Shown here: positions 23,441 to 36,497 of the stretch, piece by piece
Position numbering within the stretch: position 1 is the first letter of the stretch
How the letters are laid out: each line of letters begins with the position of its first letter
NCBI RefSeq assembly: GCF_047663525.1
Contig: NC_092587.1
Coordinates: 36,509,001-36,573,000, forward strand
Length of the DNA: 64,000 bases
From: Anas platyrhynchos
Lineage: Eukaryota; Chordata; Aves; Anseriformes; Anatidae
Direction of reading: 5' to 3'
Notes under the pieces: model-generated
The model's input: only the letters and a program-made list of their open reading frames with translations
Databases searched by the model: none
Told to the model about the DNA's origin: nothing
Translations under genes and position numbers: made by a program

Positions 23441-25817
23441 TTAAATCCTTTACTTAAAAACCATTAGCTGCATTGACCTAATGTGTAACTTTTAGGCAAG
23501 TGTCCATTTTTATCACCTACACTTTTAAGACCAAAGAACTCACTGAGTTCCTTAGGCCTGTGTACCAAAGCTTCCCAGTCTCCATCCTGAGATCCACCAG
23601 TGGTTAGTCCATTTAATGCATGATGTTGGCATGTCTTCGCCTGCTTAGTCAAAATGTTATGCTAGGTTATGTGTCACACAGATATCTACATGTATTATAT
23701 TCATACCATTCCCCTACCAACAAAATTTATTATATGTAAAAAAAAAAAATAAAAAAAATTAGAAAGCATTGTTTTTGTTCCCTGACGCCCATTCTGGTTA
23801 CATTGATCCTCTGAGTCAGGAGCCAAAAATGGGTTCAGCACTATAAAAGGCCAAGCAACCTACAGATCAGCATTAGCTTTTGAGGCCTCAGAAAGCCATT
23901 TAAAAATTACAATATGTCCTGCCAACCACAAATGAAATATAGCAAAATCGACCAAAAGTCCCACGTGCCAAAGATCTCTTTTGTCAGATTAGCAGGGTGC
24001 AGGAAGAAATTACCAGAGAACCTTTTAACCCTGCATGTGCAAGGGTTGTGTTTTACAAAGCTGTCGGGAAAGTCAATCACTCTGCCTCTCAGAGTGCCAG
24101 AAGTGACAATGGAGCCCCGGAGGGTTTGCCTAGGACAAAGTTACAGAAGATGATGTTCTAGAGCAAGAGAGAAATGAAAAAAAAAAGAAAAGAAAAGAAA
24201 AAAAAGAACCATCAACAAAGCCTGAGACTAGAAATTATGTGATGTCCAAGTGACTCAAATGGAAAAAATGAAATAAATAAAATGTGTCTCGATAAATAAT
24301 AAAAAAAAAATAATAAAACTTCAGAACTCAGGAGCTTCAAATTAATTGTATGACATTTAATTCCTCTTGACAGCATAGATATAGATTCAGAGGATGAGCT
24401 GGCAATGCTGGATATGCCTAAACCATGCAATTAAACAGTGCAATGCTTTGAGGACTGTCTTTCAAGCTGAGAAATCCAGCTTAGATTCAATCAATGGCAA
24501 CTTTGATCTTTTTTTCTTAGGTCTGTGTGTGCATGAATGTCTGTCTTATAGCACAATGGGGGTTTAAGAAAATTATATCATACAAAGTAAAATGTTATAG
24601 ATCATTTATCATCAAGATAGCACTAGCAAGATGAGAAGACATTAATTGCTTCATCTTGGAAAACAGAAAAACAACAACAACAAAAACAGCCATTACAGCA
24701 ATGGATCTTGTAACTTTCTGTTACTTGCTCCTTTTTTGCTCAGCCATAGTTGCCAAATACGTATCTTTGCAAGCTTGAGGATATCCTAAAAAATCCCCTC
24801 TGACAGCTATTGAGTAGGCGCATGAACGCACAGCAGCTTTGCAGTACATTTGCTGAACTTGTTTTTCAACACAAAAAAAAAAATATTTCTCAGTCAACTT
24901 AATCATGAAATGGTGTTTTGAAGTTACACTCTAAAGTCTCACCACTTATTTCACCAAAAGAAATCACAAGCCAGCCCTGGTGTCAGGACCACCTACCTTT
25001 CTCCACGCATGGCTTCAGCCCAAGCTGCATGTATCTGCAGTTCTGGGGATAGCTAAGGAAATCCCTGCTGAGGGCTACTTTTTAGGCACAAATTCACATC
25101 CTGTCCCAGTGCATGCCCCCTGTTCTGCTGTGCTGCGATGCTGTGCAGGTGTTAGCTTGTGCACTGCCCCTGCTTTGCACATGGGGAATTAAGACCAAGA
25201 AAGATTTTTCTTAAGATTCCCATTGTGTCCAGTTCAATAGCTGCTCCTGGATTTGTTCACTTACAGCAGCTCTATCCAGATAATGCAGCTGAGCTGTGAA
25301 AAGCATGCAGGATGCACCTATGAGGACAAGGGGGATGTTCTGCGTGATGCTTTGTCCAAGCATGCTCTTCTTCTACCTGTTCCTGAAACCAGGCTTTGGT
25401 AAGTTCTCTTAACAGCTGAGTGTTAAAAGGAAAGTTTCATTAGAAGAGGAGGAAATGCTTTTTATAAAGCCCAAATAAATACTACCAAAATTTATGTGGC
25501 AACTTGATGCAAGAAATAAACAGGAGTCAGGTAGATAGGAAAGAAGAAATGCAAACCATCTCACAGAATAAGGGATAAGGCAGCTCTTCGCCAGAAGGAC
25601 ATCATGCCAGGAAGGGGAGAAGATTTAAAAACAGACAGCTGTGTGCTACAGCTGCAGATTTGTACTAAGAAATATAATTCAGTTAGAGTCTGGACAGTAT
25701 TAGGCAAAAATTTAGGAAAGATGCTAGAAACAATGCAAATTATCTCCCTAACCTATTCAAAGTAGGGACCTTCCATCAAGCACTGGAATTGAATACAGTC
25801 AGCCTTAAGGGGTGGGA

Positions 25818-25842
25818 ATAAATAAATAAATAAATAAATAAG
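25818..25842 (+). repeat. (AAAT)n microsatellite
   Basis: Six consecutive AAAT/AATA units followed by an A-rich tail. Confidence 0.88.
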
Positions 25843-28800
25843 AAAAAAAAATCAGCTTAGATGAAGAACTGGACCAACAAAGGAAAGAAACCTAAACAAA
25901 ACCTTGAGAAATACTGTAGCAGTGTGGCAAAAGACTGAGAAATCATTCATTTGCAGTCCCAGTACCCAAGCATCAATCGGAAATATCGCACCCTGCCTTC
26001 CACTGGAGTAGGTGACCTGCAGAATAAAATGAAGCAGGTGGGTCTGAGGGAGGCTGTGACTTGCACACTCTCCATGCATGGCTAGGGGCCTGGCTTGTGC
26101 ATGCTCCTGAGCCTGAAATTGCTCCCACCTTCCCACCTCACTGTCCACCATCACACTCTGGATGTATTCCTCGACCAGTGCTCATGGGCACTTCTTGCAG
26201 TCCATGTTTCTTGTGTGCTAGTCACGGAGCATCTCAAGCAGCTTATCTTCTCGGGGAGCTGCTGGGAGTCCTTGATCTGCACCAAGAGCATCAGCAGGAT
26301 CAGGAATCCAGCAAAGTCTCCATATCTTCATTTAGAATGAAATATTGAACCCTCAAGCTACCATATTACCTGTGGAGTCAGATAATAGTTGACTAGAGCA
26401 TTTCAATAGCTACATTACACAGGTAGAAAAGCTCTGTAAGAAAGTTCATTTCTGCCTTTTTTTCCCCCTAAGATAGTAGCTATTGTATTTAAAGAAGACT
26501 TTGAGAAGTTTAGTTATTTTATCTTTGTGTTGCCTGTGGTGCACATCTGAATTTCAAAACAATCTTTCATGCAGCTATTTATAAATTACCTTTCCTTCGC
26601 CACCAATACCACGGTATTGTATTGTGGATTAATATCCTGTCATTACCTCGAAGTGCCTATAGCAGCTGCAGTAATAAAGACTCATAAATAGGTAGTATCC
26701 AGCCTGCCACAAAGCCACCAGAGCTGTCATGGAAGATGAGCATGCCAAAGGCCATGTGGGACCCTGTGAGAAAGTTCTGGTGCTCATTGCCAGTGCCTCC
26801 CAGTGCTGACCCAGGGGCACAAGAACATTTCTGTGTAAAAAGCGAAGGATTTGGAGGGACACAGTGAACTGTCAGGGTGCCTGGAGCTGCCAGGGGTCTT
26901 GGGCCCTGCTTCTGAGTGCAGGTAGTATGATAGAGGGGGATGAGAATGGCAAAAAGAGCGTGTGTGGTAAAAGTGGGGGATGGAACAAATGGAAGCCCCC
27001 TGAAATTTCTGCCAAGACAGTGGCCAAGGGTGGGGGATCACCTGCGAGCCACTAGCAATGCTGCAGGAATACTGTGGAGTTGATAACACCTTCAGGACTA
27101 CGCAACAGATTTCTGTGAATGTACATTCATGGTAAGATTACTGCCAAAGACAGGATTCTGAGCTGGGATATCTACACTGGGCTGAATATGTCTGTGTGCA
27201 GCAGTGAGGGCAGTAGAGGTCAGGCAGATACCAGGACCTATTTATTCTGTGAGGAGTAGATCTTGCCTGTACAACAGAATCTTTCCCCCAGCAGAAACCC
27301 TCCACGAACATGGTGGTTTGTCATCCATCCACCCTGACAGCCCCAAGGAAGGAGCCTGAACCAGTTTCCTTCTTGTGAATTAGAAGGCACAGAACAAGAC
27401 AGATGCATGTATGTATTCCTATGAGACTGGAAGGCAGACATAGCATTTACCTCATTCCAGGGAGCCAGTAGACACTTTGCACAGTTGAGAAGTATTTCTA
27501 TTGTTTTTATCCTTGCCTGAAACGGTGATTGTGCTGGGAATCGTTTCTAGTAACACACTGCTCCTGTGTGTGTATAAATATTCCCTGGCTGGGGCCAGCT
27601 CATCACACAAGATGACAATCCACATTTCCCTTCCCCCTGCCTTCCCCTCTCTCCTCTCCTCTTTACCAGCACAGCAGATTCCAATAATAAACCCGTCACT
27701 GTGAGAGCCAGGTGTCATCCAAGTTCATTTGCTGCAGAGTTTGATCTATCCTCTGCTCTGAGATACAGGTTTCAGAGTGTTTTATGAGATGTGCTTCACA
27801 GCCATGTATCATGCAAGGCATTCTGCAGCATTTTATGAGCTATGTTTTATAAAATTTTATCCCGTATTATGTAGAATATTTTAGCAGTAAGCTGTTTTTA
27901 GGTGAGCAGTTCCAGCACAAGCCTGCGTACGTATGAAATTGCACAGAGAAAATGGGAATGTCCTCAAAACGCTGTTAACACTTAGCCTTCCAGAAGACCT
28001 TTGCTGGGCTATTTATTTTGTTATGGAGCTCGTGCAGTCCACAGGAAAGATAAAATGGGACTTAAGGCACAGAGACCACTTTGCTATGGCTATTTAGCTT
28101 TACAAAGCAGAGATGCCTTGGCTCATTCAGTGTCCTCTGCACTGCAGGAGGGACCAAGTGCCGAGCAGCAGCACCTCATTCCTCACTGGGCTCCCCTCTG
28201 CTTTCCTGAACATGCAAGCTCTTTGCTTCCAGGTCTCTTCAAACACACACGTCCTCCATTTGCTGGACTGACCATACAGGTGCAGCTCCTATTCTGCATT
28301 TGCAATTAATTGTCTTCCCCAGTGCCACACTTGCTCTGCTAGGCAAAGCACAATGCTGCTGCCAGGCCCCATGGACCTGCAATCCACAAGCACCCCACTG
28401 CCTTTCAGACAACCCCACAGTACCACAGGGCTCATTCCAGCGGGGATCAGGGCATCAAACAGTTAACAACCCCTAAAAGTGGCAAGAAATGAAGAGGAGG
28501 CATGCGAGGACTGTGGGAACCATTATTTTTGTAATGGAAATGGAATCAAAAAAATGGAACAACTGTTTTGACAGGACCAGAAGTGGGTGCAACACCCCCT
28601 CGCCGTGAGCGAGGAGGCCACCACCACCTCTGCATCCTGGTTCCTGCACACTCATCCATGTGTGGGACTCAAATGTGGCATGTGACAAGACAGGGTGCTG
28701 ATGGAGGGGAAGCTGCTCCCCGGCAAAGCAAGCGGCACTTGAGGCAGGGTTGTCCTCAACCAGGAATGAGGAGACCCTGCACAGCTGCAGGAGGACCCCT

Positions 28801-31800
28801 GGGACACGGAGCATCTCCTCCTGCCACGAGAGGTCACTTTCTGTGCAGCTTGGTGGAAGAGACAGCCCAAGCCCACTTCGCAAAGTCACTATGAAATATT
28901 AACTTTGTGTTTAATTTTTTAAGTCGCTTGCCATTTGTTTAATGGAAGCTGAAACGACGCCGCGACTGTTGAGCCCAGAAGCAGTTTGGCCTTGCCAGAT
29001 CTTTTTGGGTTTGCAGAAAATGGCAATTTTCATACTTGCATTAGGGAAGCAGAAAATAAAATTGAACATGGCATTTGCATTCACAGCATGAGCATTCAGA
29101 TCACTGAACTCAGCACGAAAGTTACATAAGGTCCTAATAATCTATACTTGCACATTGCTGGTGTTGTATCATGCCAGCTGTTTTGAAGGTTGTACAATTC
29201 CTGAAAAGGAAAGGAAAAAAAGATGAAAAATAAAATTGATAAACTCCAAAAGGAGAAAAAGAAAAAAAAAAAAGTAGGAAAGTGAAATAAGAAAAAATAC
29301 AAGATTTTTTTTAATGGAATTTTCTTCCATTAACCAAGGGAAAACAAACAAATAAACAACTACAATAAAAAATACTTCAGGCTAGTTTTTGATAATTTAT
29401 TCTTAAATCTTTTTCTGTCTGTTATTTTTAGAATTTCTTATTTGGTAGTTTTTTGTTTTTGTTTTCCTCAGGTATCCTTTGTTATTCATTACTTGATTAT
29501 GTCAATGAAAATAAAAAAAAAAATCCAGAGAAACATTCTTCTGTTGGAAGACAACAACAAAACAAACCTTCTTTCTAATAGCAGAGGATCATAAACTATA
29601 TAACAAGAACCCTAAAATAAAAATTGCATTGCAGTAAACAGAGGGTTTAGGTAGACATGTTTCAAGCAGAGATCTGGTCTAAGAACTGCTATGCTTACAG
29701 ATATTCAAGCAATTGTGAACTTTGTTCTTCTTCACAACCCCTGAAAATGCTATGAGAAATTGTAACTGAGACAACAGAAGACTGAGGAAACCATTTGAAG
29801 AAAACTGTCTCTCGTTTATTAATATAAACAAGTAATCCTGATCGCTTGAAAAAAAGAACAACCCTTGGAACTGCTGTGCTCTTACAATTGCTATTTTAAA
29901 TCAAGGAGGAAGGAAAAACCCTATATATAAACGTAGTGACATGTAGGGATCTGTAAAGTCAGGTATGAAATCAAAGTAAAAGAATAACACAGATATGGGA
30001 AAGGAAGGCAAGAAGGAACGTGTCACTGTTAGCAATAAGGACGAGTACGTGATATCATGATTCTCAGAATACACTAATGGAGAGCTAATGCTGATTTAGT
30101 TAGGACAATCATTCCAGCACATTTAGGCTTCTGTTGTTTACACTGTTCTTTATTTTATATAAATTTTTAATCCTCATCAGGCTTTTTGATGGCTTGCCAT
30201 TAGTCATCAAAGTAAAATATATGGACATGGCATGCCCAGTCTGATAGGTCTGCTGGCTAACCTAAGGCTCCTAGAGAATAGCTATGGTTTTTGTTAGAGA
30301 AGTTCGTCCTGTGCCCAGGTGAGCACTGGGTAAGAGCACTAATACCTGCTTCCCTTGTGTTGCTGCAGAAGTCCCTAATATTGTAGGGCCATTCCTTACT
30401 CCAGCTAAGAAAGAAGCATAAGGGACAGTCACCAAAAATGTCCCGAGGAGGCGGCCAGTGAGGAGTCCCCAACAAGGCACTTCAAGAGCCATGGGTGGCC
30501 CAAACCCCTGCCCCTCTTGGGAGCTGGGCACACACATCAGCTTGGAGCTCACGGCTCAGGAGAGAGGCTTCAGGACCTGGTCTGGCATTAAATAGCTGTT
30601 GGAGAAGGTGTCCACGGAGACCTTGGCACAAGACTGAGACCTCAAGACCTCACTTCCCTGGACCAACCAGCCACAGCAGGCTTTGGTCTTGCTCATTTTC
30701 CTTTACACCTATGAATCTTTAATTTTACTAGCTCTCTAGGCATCTAGGAGGGGTGATAAAGGAGATTCATGTGTAGAGACACAGGAAGCTTTGAAGTAAA
30801 TAAGTTAGGTACCCAGAGAGTTTAGCTGCTTCCAGAATGAGGGAATTACAGAAGAGTTTTGAGTTGTAATTTTGGTTTTATGTGCCTAATCTCTTCTTAA
30901 ATTCAGGTGCCTTCAAATTTTTGTAATCTAATTTGAAACACACAGCTGTGAGCTCTTTCCTCACTGTCAGCTGAAAAGCAAGGGCTCTGGGAAGTTGTCT
31001 GGGGAAAGGTAAATCTTTTCTATCACACTGAGCTACTGTAGATGCCAAATAGAATGAGGCAGCTTTAAAGGATTTTCCCAAGTCAGCTCAGAAAAAGTGA
31101 TTATATAGGATTTATGAACCAGCTTCTCATAAATTTAATAATGACTTGCCATTTCCTCCACTTGCTAGATTGCTTAGCACTGATTTTGATGCTCTGATAA
31201 AGAAGCATTAATAAGAAACTGTGTGATTTACCTTGAGATGGTATTTCATTTTCTAGAGATAGTTCAGATATATGATGTCAAAATGAAGAAAATAATGCTT
31301 GCATAACAGAAGTTAGAAATATGGCATATTCAAGAACTATGTTTAAACTGATGTACTCAGAGCTGTTTCAAATGAATCTGGATTTCTCCCCTAGTCCATA
31401 TGACAACTCAGGATGACAGGCAAAATGCCTTGTGTGTAGGCCCTGATCAGGCATTCTGTTTAAAGCGAAAGAATTTAGAAAGGTATCGCCTCCAAACTGT
31501 TCTGTCTGCTCTCCTCATCACGTTTAGCATGACTGCACTTCATCTGTGTCATTGCAAAACCAGGCAATTTAGCTTAATGAAGTTTGCTGAACTGAGCTGA
31601 CTGACTTTGCACAGGAGCAGATGAGTGCTCTGGATTCAGCTGGGTGGAGACTGGCAGAGCAGGAGAAACAATTGGGCTCTGGGAACATCTGGTCCATCTG
31701 ACCACAGTCTAAATTCTCTGTTCCAATATTTTTCCAAATTTACTCCCATGGCAACTGGTCAAATGTGTGCTTCATCAAGATGTAGAATAGTGATACAAGC

Positions 31801-34800
31801 CATATATCAATGCACTTAGGTCCTAATGGAAATAATTAGGAAAGGAATCACGATTATGAGGAAAGAAGAAAAAACACCTATTCTGTTCCTGACCAGTGTT
31901 ATGTTGAAGGGTAAACATCTCAAATCTCATTAAGGTTATCTTAAAGCCACTGAACAGTCCGTCCTTTTTCATAAACAGCTTCTGCTTTCAAACTTAGTAG
32001 CACCAGAATATGTTGACACAGTTCAAAAGACACACATGAAATTTGAGTTCTCCTGTGAAATGCACTGTGGAAGAATGACCTGATAAGTTGGCATGCTTAT
32101 TGTCTCTCATTAAATTAATATCAGATTCAACAAATGACAAATACAAAGGTGTGTACAACTAACAGTGGTGAAATCCTATCTGGGCTCTGAAAGAGTATGC
32201 TTACTATACCTTCATAGGAAAAAAAACAGTTTGAGCAAGTGATGTGCCTTGTGATATTTTGTTGGAGAGCACAGGGGCTCTCCAGCAGGCATTTTCACCT
32301 CTGAACAAAACAAGCTAACATATAGCAAACTCTGTTCTTTGTTAGAACCTAAATAAGAGTATTTTGTCATGCAACTGTGTCTCACAGGAACAGCTCTTTA
32401 AAATTAAAAGTAAATATGTGAGAATAGTTTTAAAATTTAAAACCTATTACATTAATATAAAAAGTGTATTATTCTCTGAATAGCTGTTACCTGAGTAGAC
32501 TCATACACAAAGGAAAAGAAAGAGTAAAATTATTCCTTCATTTGTTACAAAACCTTTGCCACATCGTGTCAAGTCAATAAATATATTTTTATGTTTTACA
32601 TCTTACAACAAGTTTTCCTGGAACCATTGTATTATTAAACAAATAATTTTATATATAAAGGTATCACCCAATGGAATATGTGTATCATTGCCCTTTGGGG
32701 CAGTAGTAACATAACAAAAGAAATCATGATTCATAATCCAGGTTCATTTGGATTTACCTGTGGATTCATTCAGCGTTTTGTCTTACTCCCTGGAAAACTG
32801 TAGGTGAAAGGAGACTTGCTCATAATTGCTAATCAAAACTCTGTCTGGGAGCTGGTTTCTAAATGAGAGTGTTGCTTATTAAGACTGGAGATTCCAAGTG
32901 TTGCTTTTTTTCCCTTGAAAAACTGCAATGGAAAGTCCACCTTCCTTTGTTTTGTTTAATACTTATTTTTAACATTTTCTTTCTGCATCCTTAGAAAGAA
33001 AGGACCTCTTTTTTTCCTTTTAATGCTCACTTCTTCCCCCATCCTTCCATAATTTGTCATCTCCTATAATCCTTCATCTTACAGTTAAGTAAGCCCTCAG
33101 GTTTGTCTGTTTTGGCCCTCATCCCTCCAGCTCTGCATGTTGTTGGGGCTACCCTGGAGCGCCGTGCTGGAAGGAGACTACAGACCACAGCCACCAGCGC
33201 AAAACTTCCATCATTTATGAGAGAAATCTTGGCTAAGCTGCATATATTAGAAGTCCACAGTAGACAGCCTTCTATTTTATTGAAGTCTATTTGCCATATG
33301 TCATGTCAAATTTTATGCTTCAGAAGAAATAAGAAGTTCGTTGCAAAAGCTACAGCAACCAAAAGGTAGGAAAGAGAGGTACAAAAAACAGAGCTCACGA
33401 CTCACTACCTGTTCAGATCACTGTGTGTCTACAAGAAGGGAACAAACATGGCAGTAAAGAAAACAGATTCTGGTCTGTCAGGGCCAGGAAGAATTCATTA
33501 TATTCAGTCAAGAGTGAAAAATCTTTTACATTTTGAAAAATCATCTTATAATGTTGTTTCTCAGATATGACAAAGTCCTGGCCTGCAGTGATCACTAAAG
33601 ACCTAACACATTTCCAAAGGAAAAGGATATTAGCTGCAGCACTATATCAATCCCAAAACACATAGCGTATTTCTGCCAGTTCATAATGTCTCTGGCATTT
33701 CGGTCTGGAAAACTTAGTTTTCACTCTGTGTGAGGACCCCAAAGGGAGCTTTATTCTTTATTTTTCTCTCCCTTATGCTAAAAATAAAATAAAATAAAAA
33801 TGGGGTTGAGCAATCTGGCTGTTGTTATACATTCATTTTCCAGGTGTATCTTCTGATCCGTATTAGAAGCATGACCCAGCACAGTGTTATATGAGCATTT
33901 TAACTTTTTATTAAGTTCAGAGTTGCTATATCCTTCTTGTCAGAACTGCTTCCATTCTCCAGGTGGTTTGTTTTTATTTGTTTGTTTTGTTTTTAGGATG
34001 GGATCTGTTCACAGAGAGAAGTGTGTATTTTCATTAAACCCCAGTGGATTTTAAATCCTCCTGACCAATATTCCCAGCATCAGTCAACAAGATCTTACCA
34101 CTTCGCTCATCTTTTCTTTTATTCACAAACTCTTTGTACCAGTGTGCCTTGCACAAAACCAAAAGGCAGGGGTTACAGTCTGTTATTATCTACCCCAAAC
34201 TGAAAGCAGTTGTGGGATGAATGAGAGGACTGTGAAGTTTGTGAAGCTCTTTCCTGTAATGCCAGACTCTTTGTGTCTCTCCTCTGTTCCTGCCCCATTC
34301 CTTCTTCTCTGTAAATCCTCCTTGGTACCCTCACTTTTCCAACAGGAATACCTGTTGGGAATGGCTGTTTGATGAAAAAGAGTAGAAGGCAAATTAGTGA
34401 GAAGTTAATCTCTCAATTCATTAATTTTGTTGCTACAAAAGAAGATGAACACTTGCATTTAAGCAATTTTTAGCCATAATCCTAGCATTTCCATCTGCTC
34501 ATTATGCTTGTAAGACCACTTGAATAATATTGCATGAAATTCATTACCAGGAAAGTATACAAAAATTGGAGGAGCAGTAACAAAAAAGAGTTAGTGCACA
34601 ACAGTGATTTACTTAAGAAGAAAGATTAATAACTAAACTCAGGAGTCCAGCTGAAGGGAAATAATTGGAAAGGCTCTCAAAGGACCCCGTGGAAGCTGGC
34701 TCAAACCTCAGACCGTGAAAGTCCTTACTCATTTTTATTTAGTCCTCATCCAAGAAAAGTTCTAGTTAAAAATTAAACAGGAGGAAAGTGGCTACAAATA

Positions 34801-34930
34801 TTTTCCAGGTCTGAATATCAAAAAAGGCTTTATATGGCTAATGTGAGCAGTGGCCTTCAGTGGCAAACAGCTGGAAAATAGAACTGTACATACGTAAATT
34901 GATTTTCTTGGGAAACTTTAGTGGCTACCT

Positions 34931-34998
34931 CTGAACCAGAAAAGAAAGCAGCTGGGTTCTGTACCTGAACCAGAAAAGAAAGCAACTGGGTTCTGTAC
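34931..34998 (+). repeat. 34-bp tandem duplication
   Basis: Two head-to-tail copies, 34931-34964 and 34965-34998, each beginning CTGAACCAGAAAAGAAAGCA or its one-base variant and ending TTCTGTAC. They differ at a single G/A position, which points to a recent local duplication. Confidence 0.95.
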
Positions 34999-35217
34999 AT
35001 TGGCCCTGAAGGTAAACTGAGAAGGGAGAGAACACAGTCAGGGCCTGGGCAACCTCTGGAACGATGTTTGTTGGTATGAGCCAAAATGTGCCAATTCCTC
35101 ACTGTTATCAGACAAATAACCTCAACAAGCAAAAATAAGCAAGTATATAACAGTGTTTAAGATATATTTACTATTATCAATGTACATAAATATCTTAAGG
35201 GGGGGTGTCAAGATGAT

Positions 35218-35500
35218 GGGGCCATGCTCTTTTGGGTTGTGCCTGGAAATAGGATGAGAAGCAATGGACACAAACTGAAGCACAGGAAGTTCCAGTTGAA
35301 TGTAAGGGAGAGGCTGACAGAGCATTGGCACAGGTTGCCCAGAGAGGTTGTAGAGTCTCCTTCTCTGGAGACATTCAAAACCCACCTGGACGTGATCCTG
35401 GGCAACATGTTCTAGGTGTCCCTGCTTGAGAAGGGGGTTGGACTAGATGATCTCCGGAGATCCCTTCCAACCTCAGCCATCCTGTGATTCTGTGATCCTC
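35218..35500 (+). repeat. CR1 LINE 3'-end fragment
   Basis: Sense-strand CR1 3' end with GGATGAGAAGCAATGGACAC, GCACAGGTTGCCCAGAGAGG, GGAGACATTCAAAACCCACC, TTGGACTAGATGATCTCCGG and the terminal TTCCAACCTCAGCCATCCTG plus the GATTCTGTGAT hook. It is better preserved than the copy at 8 kb. Confidence 0.93.
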
Positions 35501-36230
35501 CTGTATTAAACATGCAAAAGACAGAGAATTTTTCTCTTCTGAGTCCTCTTTAATTTTGAAATTTTTAACTAGGTCTTTGTGTTTTGGCTCACCAGAAATG
35601 TAGAAGTAATAGCTGAACATAGCTCTGTAGGTTACAAAGATAAATTAACAGTCCTGGATTGTCTTGCAAAAACACAAACTTCTACAATTCATAAATGATT
35701 TCTTCTTCAAATCATTCATTGTGGCAAGATCCTGAAGAAAAAGCACACAGCCATTATTATTACCCAAACTTTCACTACAGATTGCACTGGGACATTTGGG
35801 GAATTTCACAGGAAAGCTGGTGTTTGATTTTCTGTTTGTTGCTGTTATTGTTGTTGTTGTTTTCTCCTGTTTTTCTTTAGCTTTTTCATTAATGGAACAC
35901 ATTGGGATAATATAGTCTTTTTTTTTTTTTTTTTTAATAAGCCACCAAGTTATATACTGTTTTAGAAGCAGCACTGCAAAGTATTATCCACAACAAAACA
36001 TGTTTAAAGGAGGTTTTATCTGCTCCTGGAGAATTATATAACAGTTTTGGATTTCTCTCATGAGAGATACAAAACCTGTATGCATGACATGGAGTCTGGT
36101 GGATAAATGTAATGTATTTAAGCAAAACTCTTTGTACACATACTTTTAATTATAAAAAACAGCAGCCATTCTATCCAGAAACTTTTTGTATTAAGGTTGT
36201 TTTTCCCCCCTCAGCCAGTGAAAACAAATA

Positions 36231-36497
36231 AAAGGAGAAGAGAGGAGAAGAGAGGAGAAGAGAGGAGAAGAGAAGAGAAGAGAAGAGAAGAGAAGAGAAG
36301 AGAAGAGAAGAGAAGAGAAGAGAAGAGAAGAGAAGAGAAGAGAAGAGAAGAGAAGAGAAGAGAAAAAAGAAAAGAAAAGAAAAGAAAAGAAAAGAAAAGA
36401 AAAGAAAAGAAAAGAAAAGAAAAGAAAAGAAAAGAAAAGAAAAGAAAAGAAAAGAAAAGAAAAGAAAAGAAAAGAAAAGAAAAGAGAAAAGAAAAAT
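36231..36497 (+). repeat. Three-phase homopurine array (AGAGGAGAAG / AGAAG / AAAAG)
   Basis: About 267 bp of almost pure purine. A 10-mer AGAGGAGAAG is repeated at 36231-36270, then the 5-mer AGAAG to about 36364, then AAAAG to about 36496. The overlapping open frames (Arg/Glu/Lys-rich on plus, Phe/Ser/Leu-rich on minus) are only translations of the repeat. Confidence 0.97.

Larger units (their letters stand above)
18653..36230. other. Gene-poor stretch downstream of the IRAK3 exons
   Basis: No intact gene is seen in 17.6 kb. It holds the unnamed decayed coding stretch at 19404-19801, poly-A at 21503-21528, an ancient LINE-like fragment near 23355-23440, (AAAT)n at 25818-25842, A-rich tracts near 24176-24206 and 29215-29300, a 34-bp tandem duplication at 34931-34998 and a CR1 end at 35218-35500. 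The C-lobe exons of IRAK3 would be expected here or further right, but none was convincing. Open frames of 90-140 codons, such as 22377-22784 and 28473-28889, lack recognisable domains and splice context. Confidence 0.65.
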
